The translations under genes and the position numbers were made by a program. Under the pieces are notes generated by a model, which was not told the DNA's origin, searched no databases, and was given only the letters and a program-made list of their open reading frames with translations. From Clostridium aceticum (lineage in GTDB: Bacteria; Bacillota; Clostridia; Peptostreptococcales; Natronincolaceae), in NCBI RefSeq assembly GCF_001042715.1, contig NZ_CP009687.1, positions 1,355,418-1,419,417 on the forward strand: a stretch of 64,000 bases of DNA, read 5' to 3'. Positions 51,626 through 61,223 of the stretch are shown here, one piece after another (position 1 is the first letter of the stretch; each line of letters begins with the position of its first letter).

Positions 51626-53542
51626 TTATTCTATTATATGGACTACTGATTCAGCTATAGATTGACTTGTAGCTGTAATTTCCTCTAGGCTGGCAGAGAT
51701 AGCATTGATTGCATCACTGATTTTGTCCATCTTGCTTTCAACGCTTGTAGATTGTTCTACAATTTGAAGTATTGAATTCAACACGTCATGCTCATCGTTT
51801 TTAGTAGACTCAGCTATGCTTCTTGAACTTTCAGCTAATTTCCTGACTTCTTCTGCTACCACCGCAAAACCTCTACCATGTTCTCCTGCCCTTGCACTTT
51901 CTATACTTGCATTTAGAGCTAGTAGGTTTGTTTGTTCAGAGATATTGATCAGCTCACCAGTAGCTTTTGAAAATTTATTAATCTTCTCTTTAACCAACTG
52001 TATACTTGATTTTAACTCATTTGATGCATTAAGCGTATCTTTCGCTTCGTGTGCGATGCTTTCAATACTAGTTGATACTTCTGCACTACCAGCATTTACT
52101 TCATTGATTGAGTTTATCACTGCATTTACAACGTTTTTAAGATTTTCTACTTGGTTAAGCCTTTCTTCGTTCATATCATTTACTTGGTTAAGAATTTTTT
52201 CAAGCTCATCATTTTTTTCATTGATCTCATTTTTTTCAATCAATACTTCTTTTTTATTGAAATGGATACAGTTCTCTAAGTGGTTGGCCCCATTATAGAT
52301 TGCTTTTATCATGGTTTCACAATTTCCATATCCACAGGCAAAGCAGTTTGTTTTTTGTTCTTTTACAGATTCTTTATGTAGTTGCAATAATATGCTCTGA
52401 TGCTCTTCTTGAGAAGGTTCTTTCCATTTTTGTATGCTGTTGGATTGATTTCGATATTTTCTCACAAAATCATTTATATTTAACTTTGAATCGAACAGTT
52501 TATACATTTGATCGATTTTTTTAGATAAAGGTAGTTTGCCCTTTGCACTTAATTTTTCTTTTTTCATGGCATTAAATAAGAAATCAATATCATCGACTTC
52601 TACTTCCTTTGTAGTGCCTGTACCTATATTACAACCAAAGGGACAATTTAGTATGTCGAGGAGCAGCGGTAAAGGCTTATTCTTACTTAAACGCTTTTTA
52701 TATTCGTCTAAATAGTTATAGGCATGATTTTGCCCTTCGGTCTGACGTACCCAAGCACCTTTTATTCTAGCCTCTACATTCTCTCTTAATCCACCAGGTC
52801 TACTATATAGTAAACCGATAGAACAACCCATATCGTCATAGTCTACCTCTGGATAGGCATCTAAGTCAATCTTTTTTGTCTCTATATATTCTGCCAGCTT
52901 CTTAAAGGTCACATTGTACTTAATAAGATTTTCTGTATTTCCATCTCTGATTTCGTTAATTTTAGCAATACAGGGAGATAAAAAGGCCAGTGTATCATTA
53001 CAGTGCTCATATTTTTTTAAATATATAGCCGTGTTTATCATCGGAGAGTGAATAGGAGATAACTTTGCAATTAATTCTGGACTAAACTTTTCAATATACT
53101 CAACAATAGCTGGGCATGGTTGTGCTATTACTGAAGTGAGTTTTTCTTCTTTGATTTTTTTTAAGTATGCCCAAGTCGTTATGTCTGCTCCTAAGGAAAC
53201 ATCATAGATAAGTTTTATACCAATAGACTTTAGGTAGCTAAGGAGCTTCTTATAGTTATGAAAATTCGATCGAACAGCGGGGGCCACAAGTAAAGAAATA
53301 CTCTGTCCTTTATTTAGATCCTCCATAAATTGATCTATATCATCATAATACTGTCTAGCCTCATGATCACATGCATCAATACAATGGCCACAAACAATAC
53401 ACTTTTCTGAATCTACATCAATCTTGTTTTCTTCATCTACAATACGGGATAAATTGGCATATACTACTGGACATCCATTGATACATTTGTTGCATCCTAC
53501 ACAATTTTCTCTGACAGTATAAATTATTTGATCCTTACTCAT
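51626..53542 (-). CDS. Soluble chemoreceptor with ferredoxin and [FeFe]-hydrogenase-like sensor domains
   Basis: The 638-residue protein has no membrane helix. Residues 14-59 hold two [4Fe-4S] motifs ([24 protein letters not shown]). Residues ~80-330 are a hydrogenase large-subunit-like domain. The four cluster cysteines are kept: C143 in QPCPA, C191 in SPCIAK, C300 and C304 in [11 protein letters not shown]. The neighbouring proton-relay Cys of TSCCPAW is Pro142. Residues 400-425 are a further [4Fe-4S] motif (CFACGYGNC...C). The rest is an MCP signalling domain ([17 protein letters not shown]). It probably senses H2, redox state or CO in the cytoplasm for taxis. Confidence 0.9.
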   Translation of the reverse strand: MSKDQIIYTVRENCVGCNKCINGCPVVYANLSRIVDEENKIDVDSEKCIVCGHCIDACDHEARQYYDDIDQFMEDLNKGQSISLLVAPAVRSNFHNYKKLLSYLKSIGIKLIYDVSLGADITTWAYLKKIKEEKLTSVIAQPCPAIVEYIEKFSPELIAKLSPIHSPMINTAIYLKKYEHCNDTLAFLSPCIAKINEIRDGNTENLIKYNVTFKKLAEYIETKKIDLDAYPEVDYDDMGCSIGLLYSRPGGLRENVEARIKGAWVRQTEGQNHAYNYLDEYKKRLSKNKPLPLLLDILNCPFGCNIGTGTTKEVEVDDIDFLFNAMKKEKLSAKGKLPLSKKIDQMYKLFDSKLNINDFVRKYRNQSNSIQKWKEPSQEEHQSILLQLHKESVKEQKTNCFACGYGNCETMIKAIYNGANHLENCIHFNKKEVLIEKNEINEKNDELEKILNQVNDMNEERLNQVENLKNVVNAVINSINEVNAGSAEVSTSIESIAHEAKDTLNASNELKSSIQLVKEKINKFSKATGELINISEQTNLLALNASIESARAGEHGRGFAVVAEEVRKLAESSRSIAESTKNDEHDVLNSILQIVEQSTSVESKMDKISDAINAISASLEEITATSQSIAESVVHIIE

Positions 53543-54203
53543 TTGTTTTATGTCTCCTTTTTGTATAGTTAGTAAGTTTTACTAGAATCATTAACAAGGT
53601 ATCTCTTTTCTACAATTGTAAGAATATACAGTGAAGATTGTTTATTATGCAAAAATATTTTTTCTTCTAGGGTGGAGAATTTTTGTGTAACACTATCAAG
53701 TATATGATGCATTTTCACTTTTATCTAAGCAGGACTTATTCTATTTTAAGAATGTTTAGTTTTAAATAATTGATAAATTAAGCTATAGACTTACTTATAA
53801 GACATAGATAGTTTACCATAAAAGCATTGGGATTTCTATGACTTTTTGTAAAATTTTTCTTAAATTTTATGTAAAATATAAATAAAAAGTCCAAAGAGAA
53901 AAAAATAAGTAGGATATATTAATTTTTGCTATGAATAAAAATACCTTCATATATTTTGATGACTGGCAATTAGTTTGTTATGAGTCTCATGGTTGAGAAT
54001 GGTCTCTAATGCAGCTTAACATCTGATATGTAAAAAAGGAAGGTTTTAATTTAGAAAGAATGTGATAGAGAAGTTAGGAATTTTTAGCGGAAATTAAAGA
54101 TATTACATCTAAGGTTTCTTTTTAAGCAAAAAACTAAGTAAGGCCGATATGTAAATTTAGATTTCAGTATATTAAAATTCATAGAGATAACTTGTAAAAG
54201 ATA

Positions 54204-54326
54204 CTACCTACTACATTTAGAGTACATATGTTCAATTTGTTTAGCCAATTTTTCTAAAAGCTTCTGTTGGCGTTTATGTGCAAGATATTTTTTAATAGAA
54301 GATATAGATAGTTTGTTTAAAACCAA
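54204..54326 (-). CDS. Possible 40-residue basic protein
   Basis: TTG at 54326 follows GAGGTGAT and opens a 40-codon frame, basic and helical (KKYLAHKRQQKLLEKLAKQI, ending MYSKCSR). Composition is protein-like and the ribosome site is good, but nothing else supports it. Confidence 0.35.
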   Translation of the reverse strand: MVLNKLSISSIKKYLAHKRQQKLLEKLAKQIEHMYSKCSR

Positions 54327-54516
54327 TATGATCACCTCAATAGAATGAATTATTTACATGTTGTCAGAATATATACAATTTTGACGAAAAAAGTTACAAT
54401 CTACAGCTAATTTTTGAATTTTTTTAACTGAGTAAATAATTCTACGCAGGATATCTTTAAAATATTCTTGATATTGGGTAAACTTTACAGTATTTCGGTA
54501 AAAAACATAAGAAGAA

Positions 54517-54553
54517 CCTCCCTACTTTATACAGTATAGTTAAGGTAGGGAGG
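54517..54553 (-). terminator. Terminator of the pirin gene
   Basis: CCTCCCTAC (54517-54525) pairs with GTAGGGAGG (54545-54553); on the minus strand TTCTTC follows. It is 17 bp after the pirin stop. Confidence 0.7.
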
Positions 54554-54570
54554 CTTTTCACCATGAAATC

Positions 54571-55587
54571 CTATGGAATTTCAGTATGTGTATCGTCATA
54601 CTTTGCAAATCTACCCATGCCTTTAGCACTGATAGGATCTTTTCTATCCCATGGCCAGCCGCCAAATTGAGTAGTATTATAATCTTGATACGCCTGCTGG
54701 ATTTCATCCATGCTATTCATTACAAAAGGCCCATAATTTACTACAGGTTCATTGATAGGCTCTCCTTCCAATAATAGTAAATAACTATATTTATCACCAT
54801 TGATGACTTTAATTTCTTCATCTCCAGATAATTTAATGCTACTGTTCGATTGGATCTTAGTATGATCTATTGTTATAGTGGAGCCCTTATAGTAATATAG
54901 GTTTCTATTGAGAGTAGGGGAGACCTTTGGTAAAATAAAGCTAGCATCAGGTTCTAATTGAATAGTCCAAATACCTACATGATTGTCTCTATTATTAGCC
55001 CATGAATTAGGATTTGGATCTAAACTTTTAGTACCTTTATAAGACCCCGCAATTACATTTATTTTGGCTTTAGCCCCTGCTGGGCCTTCCTCTATAACTA
55101 CGGGAATATCTTCAGCCCATAACATTTTATAGTAGGGATCTACGAACTTATCTTTAGCAGGGAGATTTAACCATACCTGGAACAATTCCAATGTGTTTTC
55201 TTTATCCTCATAGATTAAAGGAAACATTTCTGCATGCTGCATTCCGCTTCCCGCTGTCATCCACTGTACGTCACCAGCACCGTATCTTCCTGCTGCCCCA
55301 TTAGAATCAGAATGATCTACATAACCCTGTAATACGATGGTGACAGTTTCAAAACCTCTATGGGGATGAACAGGAAAGCCTGGAACCTCTTTTCCATAAT
55401 ACATTTTCCAAGGACTGCTTAAGTCAAAGTCTTCTCCTAATTTTTTTCCCTCTAAATCTAAACTAGGAACGCCCATTCTTTCATTACCTTTAGGATAATA
55501 GTCAAGATGGTGCATTCTTGCAATAAAAGGATCTCCCACATCCTCTCGGAATTTAAAATCCTCTATTTTAATTATTTTTTTGCTCAT
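54571..55587 (-). CDS. Pirin-family cupin protein
   Basis: This 338-residue bicupin has the pirin signature in the N-terminal cupin: HPHRGFETVTIVLQGYVDHSD and WMTAGSGMQHAEMFP, which supply the His/His/His/Glu metal ligands. Bacterial pirins bind Fe or similar and act as quercetinase or as redox-linked regulators; which applies here is not readable. The C-terminal half is longer than usual (about 170 residues). It is monocistronic with its own terminator. Confidence 0.92.
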   Translation of the reverse strand: MSKKIIKIEDFKFREDVGDPFIARMHHLDYYPKGNERMGVPSLDLEGKKLGEDFDLSSPWKMYYGKEVPGFPVHPHRGFETVTIVLQGYVDHSDSNGAAGRYGAGDVQWMTAGSGMQHAEMFPLIYEDKENTLELFQVWLNLPAKDKFVDPYYKMLWAEDIPVVIEEGPAGAKAKINVIAGSYKGTKSLDPNPNSWANNRDNHVGIWTIQLEPDASFILPKVSPTLNRNLYYYKGSTITIDHTKIQSNSSIKLSGDEEIKVINGDKYSYLLLLEGEPINEPVVNYGPFVMNSMDEIQQAYQDYNTTQFGGWPWDRKDPISAKGMGRFAKYDDTHTEIP

Positions 55588-55676
55588 ATTTTCACCCCGT
55601 TTTTAATTATTTAAAAGCTTTATATAGGAATTATACCTGTAGATATACCTCTTTAAACTTATATTTTAATATTATA

Positions 55677-55799
55677 GGCATTAACCTAACATAATTATTA
55701 GCAAAATTCTCTCCAACAGTCATTTTGTTAGTTAGTACTAAGATCCTTCGACTCTGCTTTGCTCTCCTCAAGATGACAAATTATGGTTGAAGTTAAGGC
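55677..55799 (+). repeat. MITE-like dispersed repeat, copy C
   Basis: Ends GGCATTAACCTAAC and GTTGAAGTTAAGGC enclose ATAATTATTAGCAAAATTCT, a core with AAGATCCTTCGACTC...CTCAAGATGAC, and AAATTATGG. It is about 20 bp longer than copy B owing to extra bases in the core. Otherwise the 55588-55920 gap holds nothing I recognise. Confidence 0.75.
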
Positions 55800-55920
55800 T
55801 AATGATTTTAATATAAGGGTCCACGGTTTCCTTTTTATGAAGATGTTTTTAGAATTTTAACAGGATTTTCCTTAAGTTTGCAGAAGTAATAGGATAGATG
55901 AAAATAGGGGAGGGAGTAGG

Positions 55921-56283
55921 GTGGTTACATATATTTATACAATAACGCTTAGGTTGATGTTAATAATCATTGTACTATCGGGAGTGGGAGTTGTTTACTT
56001 CTGGTGGAAAAGTCATCAGATTGGCAAAGAAATAAAAGAGGCTACATTTAACTTAAATATAGACTTAGATAATGATAAGGCACTGGACTATATGCAGTTT
56101 GTTTATAATATAGAGATTCCCAATAGAAAAGTATATTGGAATACCTTAAAGGCTGGCTATCAACTAATTAAGATCAGTGATAATGTTGATGATAGTATAA
56201 AGCAGCGGTTGAGGATCATTATGCTAAGTAAAGGGATACTGATAGAAAAACCAAGCTTATTAGAGACTACAAATAGGTGGTAA
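55921..56283 (+). CDS. Small membrane-anchored protein, unknown function
   Basis: The 120-residue protein has one N-terminal membrane helix (~8-27, LRLMLIIIVLSGVGVVYFWW) and a soluble C-terminal part of short helices facing the cytoplasm, if positive-inside holds. GTG at 55921 follows GGGGAGGG. It has its own terminator. No family is recognised. Confidence 0.65.
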   Translation: MVTYIYTITLRLMLIIIVLSGVGVVYFWWKSHQIGKEIKEATFNLNIDLDNDKALDYMQFVYNIEIPNRKVYWNTLKAGYQLIKISDNVDDSIKQRLRIIMLSKGILIEKPSLLETTNRW

Positions 56284-56334
56284 ATACCTGTCTTATAAAA
56301 GCGAGGGGAACTATCTACTAAATATTTCATAAAA

Positions 56335-56361
56335 AAACTGGAGTAATCATTCCTCCAGTTT
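56335..56361 (+). terminator. Terminator
   Basis: AAACTGGAG and CTCCAGTTT form a 9-bp stem with a 9-base loop and a TTTCTT end. It ends the small gene at 55921. Confidence 0.7.
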
Positions 56362-56367
56362 CTTAAC

Positions 56368-56471
56368 CAATAGGAAATTATAAACTCTATAAATTATGGA
56401 TAAGTTATAATTTTCGTTATTGGTTTCAACAAAGTCATCCTTTAAATCTTCCAAAGGATGACTTTGTTCTA
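56368..56471. repeat. 104-bp dispersed structured repeat, copy 2
   Basis: It matches 36231-36334 at 100 of 104 positions. In this copy the first structure extends to AACCAATA paired with TATTGGTT. The perfect 16-bp hairpin (56428-56443 with 56453-56468) lies seven bases past the stop-side end of the minus-strand TRAP permease gene and probably terminates it. Confidence 0.85.
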
Positions 56472-56478
56472 ATTATAA

Positions 56479-58452
56479 TTATTCTCTAATATTCATAGAA
56501 TCATTTTGAAGTTTTTCGCTTTTGTATCTAGAATATTGTAGTACAGCTGGAACTACAAGTAGTACTAGACCTATGAAGTCGATCATTATATTTGGATGAA
56601 TCAAGAATAAAGCAGCCAATAGAAACATAGCGCGCTCATGGAATTTCGTGAAGGTTAAGAAATAACCCTGTACGCCACTGGCAAAGCCCACAACCCCTAA
56701 ACATGCTGTAGCAGTGGAAACAACTGCCTGCACTGGAGTTACATCAATCAATAGAAGTGCAGGACTCATTGCAAATATATAGGGAATGATGAACCCCGCA
56801 GATCCTAATTTTAAAGCATGGATACCTGTTTTAAAGGAGTCACCGCCAGCTATACCTGCACCGGCATAGGCTGCTAATGCCACTGGTGGTGTTACGTCTG
56901 CAATTACACCAAAATATAAAATAAATAAGTGGGCTGCTATAACTGGTACACCTAACTCCACTAAAGCAGGTGCTGCCATCGTTGCAAGTACAATGTATTT
57001 TGCTGTAGTGGGGAGCCCCATTCCTAATATGATAGAAGCCACCATAGTTAGGAATAAAGTAGGTAAAAGCATTCCTCCAGCTAAGCTTATAATTAGATTG
57101 GCAAATGTAAGCCCTAAGCCAGTCAAAGTAACAATTCCCACAATGATCCCGGCACAAGCGCAGGCTGCAGCAACACTTACTGCTTTCTTTGCCCCATCCT
57201 CTAAGGCAATGAAAAGGTCTATTGGTTTGATTCTAGTATGAGATCGAATCAGACTGACACCTAAAGCTACAATGATACTTAAAAGAGCAGCTCTTAAAGG
57301 AGAATATCTAATTAAGAATACAACAACCCCTACTAAAGGAAGCAAAAGGTGGAAGCCCATCTTAAAGGTCTTTTTAAAGTCTGGAAGTTCTTCCTTAGGT
57401 ATACCTTGAAGATTTTGCTTAGATGCTTGAAGGTGTACCATGATAATTACACCTAAATAATACAATAAAGCTGGAATAACAGCACTAACTACAATAGTGA
57501 TATAAGGTATATTAGTAAACTCTGACATAATGAAAGCGGCTGCCCCCATAACGGGTGGCAGGATTTGTCCTCCAGTAGAGGCTGCTGCTTCTACTGCACC
57601 GGCAAAGTTAGGTTTATATCCTACTTTTTTCATAAGAGGAATGGTGAAGGCCCCTGTAGTAACAGTATTAGCAATAGAACTACCGGAGATAGAACCCATG
57701 AAGCCACTAGCTATTACCGCTGCCTTCGCAGGTCCGCCTTTTCTATGTCCTGCCATAGCAAAGGCTACATCTATGAAGAACTGCCCTACACCAGTTACTT
57801 CTAAAAAGGCTCCGAACAATATAAACATAAAAACGAAGGTTGCAGACACACCTAGCGGTGTACCAAATATACCTTCAGTGGTCATATAAAGCTGATTAAC
57901 AATCCTAACTAGATTATAACCCCTATGACCTAAGGCACCAGGTAAATAAGGTCCTAAAAATGCATAGGAAATCGCTAAAATTGCAATAATTGGAAGTTCT
58001 GGACCTATACTACGACGGGTAACTTCCAGCACAAGAAGTATGGCAAGAATCCCCATAAAAAGATCTAGGTCAGTAAGTCTGCCCCCCCGTCTTACCAGAT
58101 CTTCATAAAAGAAGATGATATAAGAAGTAACCATCACACCACCTGCTGTAAATATCCAATCATAAAAAGGAACTTTGGTTTTATTAGACCTTTTGCGAAT
58201 AGGATACAATAAAAAACCCAAAATAAACACAAATAATAAATGCACCGTACGTTGTTTCATTGCCAAAAGCGTTCCAAAGCCTGCTGTATATAAATGAAAA
58301 ATAGACATAAATATTGCAATAACTGTAACAACTTTTCCTAGTAGTCCTTTTAAATTACGTATATTGGATGATGTATCAAACTCAGCTAACGTTTCATCCA
58401 CATCGATTTTTTCTTCTATACTGTCTTGAATGTTTTTTAGTTTTTTCTTCAC
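56479..58452 (-). CDS. TRAP transporter fused permease (TAXI type)
   Basis: The 657-residue protein is the fused small (DctQ-like) and large (DctM-like) membrane subunit found with TAXI receptors. It has some fifteen or more hydrophobic helices. Family motifs include FILFGAFLEVTGVGQFFIDVA, GSISGSSIANTVTTGAFTIP and ASIILGMGLPTTAKYIVLAT. It drives secondary uptake with Na+ or H+. It is the last gene of the minus-strand TAXI receptor - DUF1850 - permease operon. Confidence 0.94.
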   Translation of the reverse strand: MKKKLKNIQDSIEEKIDVDETLAEFDTSSNIRNLKGLLGKVVTVIAIFMSIFHLYTAGFGTLLAMKQRTVHLLFVFILGFLLYPIRKRSNKTKVPFYDWIFTAGGVMVTSYIIFFYEDLVRRGGRLTDLDLFMGILAILLVLEVTRRSIGPELPIIAILAISYAFLGPYLPGALGHRGYNLVRIVNQLYMTTEGIFGTPLGVSATFVFMFILFGAFLEVTGVGQFFIDVAFAMAGHRKGGPAKAAVIASGFMGSISGSSIANTVTTGAFTIPLMKKVGYKPNFAGAVEAAASTGGQILPPVMGAAAFIMSEFTNIPYITIVVSAVIPALLYYLGVIIMVHLQASKQNLQGIPKEELPDFKKTFKMGFHLLLPLVGVVVFLIRYSPLRAALLSIIVALGVSLIRSHTRIKPIDLFIALEDGAKKAVSVAAACACAGIIVGIVTLTGLGLTFANLIISLAGGMLLPTLFLTMVASIILGMGLPTTAKYIVLATMAAPALVELGVPVIAAHLFILYFGVIADVTPPVALAAYAGAGIAGGDSFKTGIHALKLGSAGFIIPYIFAMSPALLLIDVTPVQAVVSTATACLGVVGFASGVQGYFLTFTKFHERAMFLLAALFLIHPNIMIDFIGLVLLVVPAVLQYSRYKSEKLQNDSMNIRE

Positions 58453-58454
58453 TG

Positions 58455-58994
58455 CTAATCCTCCTTTTCAATAAAGAAAGCCTGGAACCTTGTTGTTTTT
58501 ACAGGTTTTATAATAACCAAACTACCACCTTCTACATAGTCTTTTAAAGATATATGTCTGCCGTCCTCTAAGACTAGACTATGGTTCGCTATTCTTCCAA
58601 CCCGTAAAGAAATACTTGCTAATTCTTGATTTATTCCACTGTTGATAAAAGTACCATCAACAACTTTAAATTCACCGAAACTGTCTGTAGGTAGTCCTGC
58701 TCCAAAGGAACTATACTCTGTTCGTGTTAATAAAAAAGTATGATTTCTTCTAACCTCAAAAACATCCCTTACAGATGTTTTTTCAACCGAGTGTGTATAA
58801 TCTATATAGATTTCACTGGTGGAAGCTACGATAAATGTTTTTAATATAACATCATTAGTGGAAATTTCAATAGCATAGGCAGGCCAAATTAGGTAAATCA
58901 ATAATAGAGTTGATATAAAAACAGAAGAAATCAAAAGGGTCGGGTATCGAAATGATCGATACCCGTTTCCAACTTGATTAGTTACCAGCTTCAT
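58455..58994 (-). CDS. DUF1850 protein of the TAXI-TRAP operon
   Basis: The 179-residue protein has an N-terminal membrane helix (~20-42, LLISSVFISTLLLIYLIW) and an extracytoplasmic beta-rich domain (YIDYTHSVEKTSVRDVFEV, RTEYSSFGAGLPT), the DUF1850 pattern. These genes regularly sit between TAXI receptor and permease genes and may help the receptor dock. ATG at 58994 overlaps the receptor gene end by 17 bases with no site of its own, so it is translationally coupled. Confidence 0.87.
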   Translation of the reverse strand: MKLVTNQVGNGYRSFRYPTLLISSVFISTLLLIYLIWPAYAIEISTNDVILKTFIVASTSEIYIDYTHSVEKTSVRDVFEVRRNHTFLLTRTEYSSFGAGLPTDSFGEFKVVDGTFINSGINQELASISLRVGRIANHSLVLEDGRHISLKDYVEGGSLVIIKPVKTTRFQAFFIEKED

Positions 58995-59967
58995 CAAAGT
59001 AACGTTGTGCTCCTGGATGAACTTCTAAAGACATACCATCTAAGGCTGTATCTAGCTTTACATCTCCACCTCTAGCATGAGCCGCTGATAAAGTACCTAA
59101 GTTTTCAAATAATGCCTTTGTGATGTCATATACTAAATCCTCAGATAAGTCAGCTCTTACTGCCAGCATAGCCATAACTGCTACAGCACTAACATCTTCG
59201 TCTTGATTTCTATAAGTTCCCGCAGGAATCACTACTTCAGCGTAGTATGGGTAGTCAGCAATCAATGCTTGAGCTACGTCAGAGGAAACAGATACTAAGT
59301 TGATGCTATGAGTTGTAGCCAAGTCAGTAATGGCTGCTGTTGGTGTACCAGCAGTAACAAAGGCTGCTTGAACATGTCCATCTTTTAAGTTGTCAGCAGC
59401 TTCACCAAATGATAAATAGTCAGCTTGGATATCATCATAAGTAAGACCATAAGCTGCTAAAATTTGACGAGCATTAGCTTCAGTACCACTTCCTGGAGCC
59501 CCTACTGCAACACGCTTGCCTCTTAAGTCCTCAACACTATTGATACCAGCAGAAGCATCTGCTACGATTTGAATTGTTTCTGGATAAAGCGTTGCTAAAC
59601 CTTTAAGATTTCCCATTGCATCTTGATCATCAAACATTTCCATTCCATTGAAGGCATAATAAGAAATATCATTTTGAACCATTGCAAAATCTACCTCACC
59701 AAAGTTTAATAGATTAACATTTTCAACAGATGCTCCAGTAGATTCTGCATTAGCAGATACGCCATCAATATTCTCATTAATAATGCTGGCAAAAGCTCCA
59801 CCTAATGGATAGTAAACCCCTGTAGTACCTCCTGTAGCAATTGCTAAACGAGATGGTGTAGCATCTCCTTCACCACCTGTAGCGTCATTACTGCCACAAC
59901 CTACTACGAATGCTGTTACTAGTAGTAAAAAAACTAATAACATAGAAATAGACTTAAATTTTTTCAT
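58978..59967 (-). CDS. TAXI-family TRAP transporter solute receptor (lipoprotein)
   Basis: This extracellular receptor has 329 residues with a lipoprotein signal ending VVGC. The TAXI motifs RLAIATGGTTGVYYPLGG, ENVNLLNFGEVDFAMVQND and VAVGAPGSGTEANARQIL are clear. TAXI receptors are commonly linked to glutamate or other acidic solutes. The divergent D-glutamate cyclase/5-oxoprolinase cluster suggests glutamate or pyroglutamate here; that is inference. Confidence 0.95.
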   Translation of the reverse strand: MKKFKSISMLLVFLLLVTAFVVGCGSNDATGGEGDATPSRLAIATGGTTGVYYPLGGAFASIINENIDGVSANAESTGASVENVNLLNFGEVDFAMVQNDISYYAFNGMEMFDDQDAMGNLKGLATLYPETIQIVADASAGINSVEDLRGKRVAVGAPGSGTEANARQILAAYGLTYDDIQADYLSFGEAADNLKDGHVQAAFVTAGTPTAAITDLATTHSINLVSVSSDVAQALIADYPYYAEVVIPAGTYRNQDEDVSAVAVMAMLAVRADLSEDLVYDITKALFENLGTLSAAHARGGDVKLDTALDGMSLEVHPGAQRYFDEAGN

Positions 59968-59993
59968 TTCTTTCTCCCCCTTTTATTATTTAT

Positions 59994-60023
59994 AAAAAGT
60001 TATTTACACAAAAATAACTTTTT
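59994..60023. promoter_or_regulatory. Perfect inverted repeat in the leader of the TRAP operon
   Basis: AAAAAGTTATTT (59994-60005) and AAATAACTTTTT (60012-60023) form a 12-bp stem around a 6-base loop, 27 bp before the receptor ATG. It could be an operator or a leader hairpin. Confidence 0.45.
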
Positions 60024-60025
60024 AA

Positions 60026-60343
60026 AAAAACATAATTATTTATTTATTCACTAACAAGCTTTAAAATACATTTGAAGTCAAAATCAAAAATCCTTAAAAT
60101 AGAATATTTTAAAAACGAAGATGCAATTGACACTATAAAATGTAAAGTGTGAAATTTCGACAAAATATACATAAAGACCTTGAAAAGCGAAGGAATAAAA
60201 TGATAATATGAATGTATTATACTATATTTTTTACTTCTTGACCACCCAAAAAATAAATAAAATTACAAAGAGAAAACAAATGGTAGAAAATTCAGTCAAC
60301 TAAGACACTTAAAAAACGTATAATTATTTATTTTTTTGACTAA
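60026..60343. promoter_or_regulatory. Direct-repeat pair in the divergent TRAP / cyclase promoter region
   Basis: ATAATTATTTATTTATTCAC (60032-60051, then TAA) is echoed by ATAATTATTTATTTTTTTGAC (60320-60340, then TAA). One copy lies near each divergent gene set. A shared regulator site is possible, but both are AT-rich. I see no gene in the 59968-60446 gap. Confidence 0.3.
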
Positions 60344-60446
60344 TAATACAAATCTATCCGAAATATGCATAAAGGAATTTCAACAGTAATTGTTGAATCT
60401 TAATTCTAAAGAGTTGATGGATAATATGAAAAAGGAGATAGAACCT

Positions 60447-61223
60447 ATGAACGCTGGTGAGTTAGCAAGAGAAGAAATAAGAAAAAAAATGTGGCAGGGA
60501 CCAACACCTGGTCTGGCTCCAGGCTATACCCAGGCCAATGTCGTTATTCTGCCGAAACAATATGCATTTGATTTCTTTTTATTTTGCCAAAGAAATCCAA
60601 AGTCTTGTCCTATATTAGATGTCTGTGAAGGAGGGCAGTATAGGCCTTTACTGACAGCACCTACTGGAGATGTAAGACGAGATATACCTAAGTATCGGAT
60701 TTACAAAGCAGGAATACTACAGGAGGAAGTAGGGGATATCGTTGATCTTTGGTCTGAGGATTTAGTAACCTTTTTATTGGGCTGCAGCTTTACATTTGAG
60801 AAGGCTCTAATGGAGGCAGGTATTTCTATAAGACATATTGATGAAGAAAAAAATGTACCCATGTTTATTACGAATATTGAAAGCAAACCAGCAGGAGTTT
60901 TTAGCGGACCTATGGTGGTAAGCATGAGGCCAATCCCTGCTGAATTGGTAGATCAAGCTATTGAAATTACTGGTCGCTATCCAAAGGTGCATGGAGCACC
61001 AGTGCATGTGGGTAATCCTGAGGAAATTGGTATTGTGGATATCAGTCATCCTGACTTTGGAGATGCAGTAACAATTAAGCCAGGGGAAGTGCCTGTGTTT
61101 TGGGCATGTGGTGTAACACCTCAAGCAGCTGTTATGCGTACTAAGCCTGAGATCGCTATTACTCATTCCCCGGGACATATGTTTATTACAGATATAAAGG
61201 ATGAGGAGCTGACGGGACTGTGA
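60447..61223 (+). CDS. DUF1445 (YcsI) putative hydro-lyase, D-glutamate cyclase N-terminal-type
   Basis: The 258-residue protein has the DUF1445/YcsI signature: [48 protein letters not shown], and [11 protein letters not shown] with [10 protein letters not shown]. Mammalian D-glutamate cyclase, which turns D-glutamate into 5-oxo-D-proline, is a fusion of DUF1445 and DUF4392; here the two are neighbouring genes. ATG at 60447 follows AAAGGAGA; earlier in-frame starts at 60390 and 60417 lack sites. In B. subtilis ycsI also lies in the kip/pxp operon. Confidence 0.87.
   Translation: MNAGELAREEIRKKMWQGPTPGLAPGYTQANVVILPKQYAFDFFLFCQRNPKSCPILDVCEGGQYRPLLTAPTGDVRRDIPKYRIYKAGILQEEVGDIVDLWSEDLVTFLLGCSFTFEKALMEAGISIRHIDEEKNVPMFITNIESKPAGVFSGPMVVSMRPIPAELVDQAIEITGRYPKVHGAPVHVGNPEEIGIVDISHPDFGDAVTIKPGEVPVFWACGVTPQAAVMRTKPEIAITHSPGHMFITDIKDEELTGL

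Larger units (their letters stand above)
53543..54570. other. Long AT-rich intergenic region
   Basis: Over 1 kb lies upstream of the hydrogenase-MCP gene. I see one possible small minus-strand frame (54204-54326) and a terminator (54517-54553) belonging to the pirin gene. No further gene, tRNA or recognisable riboswitch is apparent. A GCCGATAT at 54143-54150 resembles a sigma-D -10 element but faces no gene. Confidence 0.35.

Noticed and set aside
51816-52298. 160-codon + strand frame inside the hydrogenase-MCP gene
   Set aside because: Antisense of the coiled-coil MCP region; Ser/Leu-rich shadow with no start signals.
54143-54150. GCCGATAT, a perfect sigma-D -10 element near two chemotaxis genes
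   Set aside because: It faces away from the MCP gene, no + strand gene follows for over 1.7 kb, the -35 is poor, and about one chance match is expected in a window this size.
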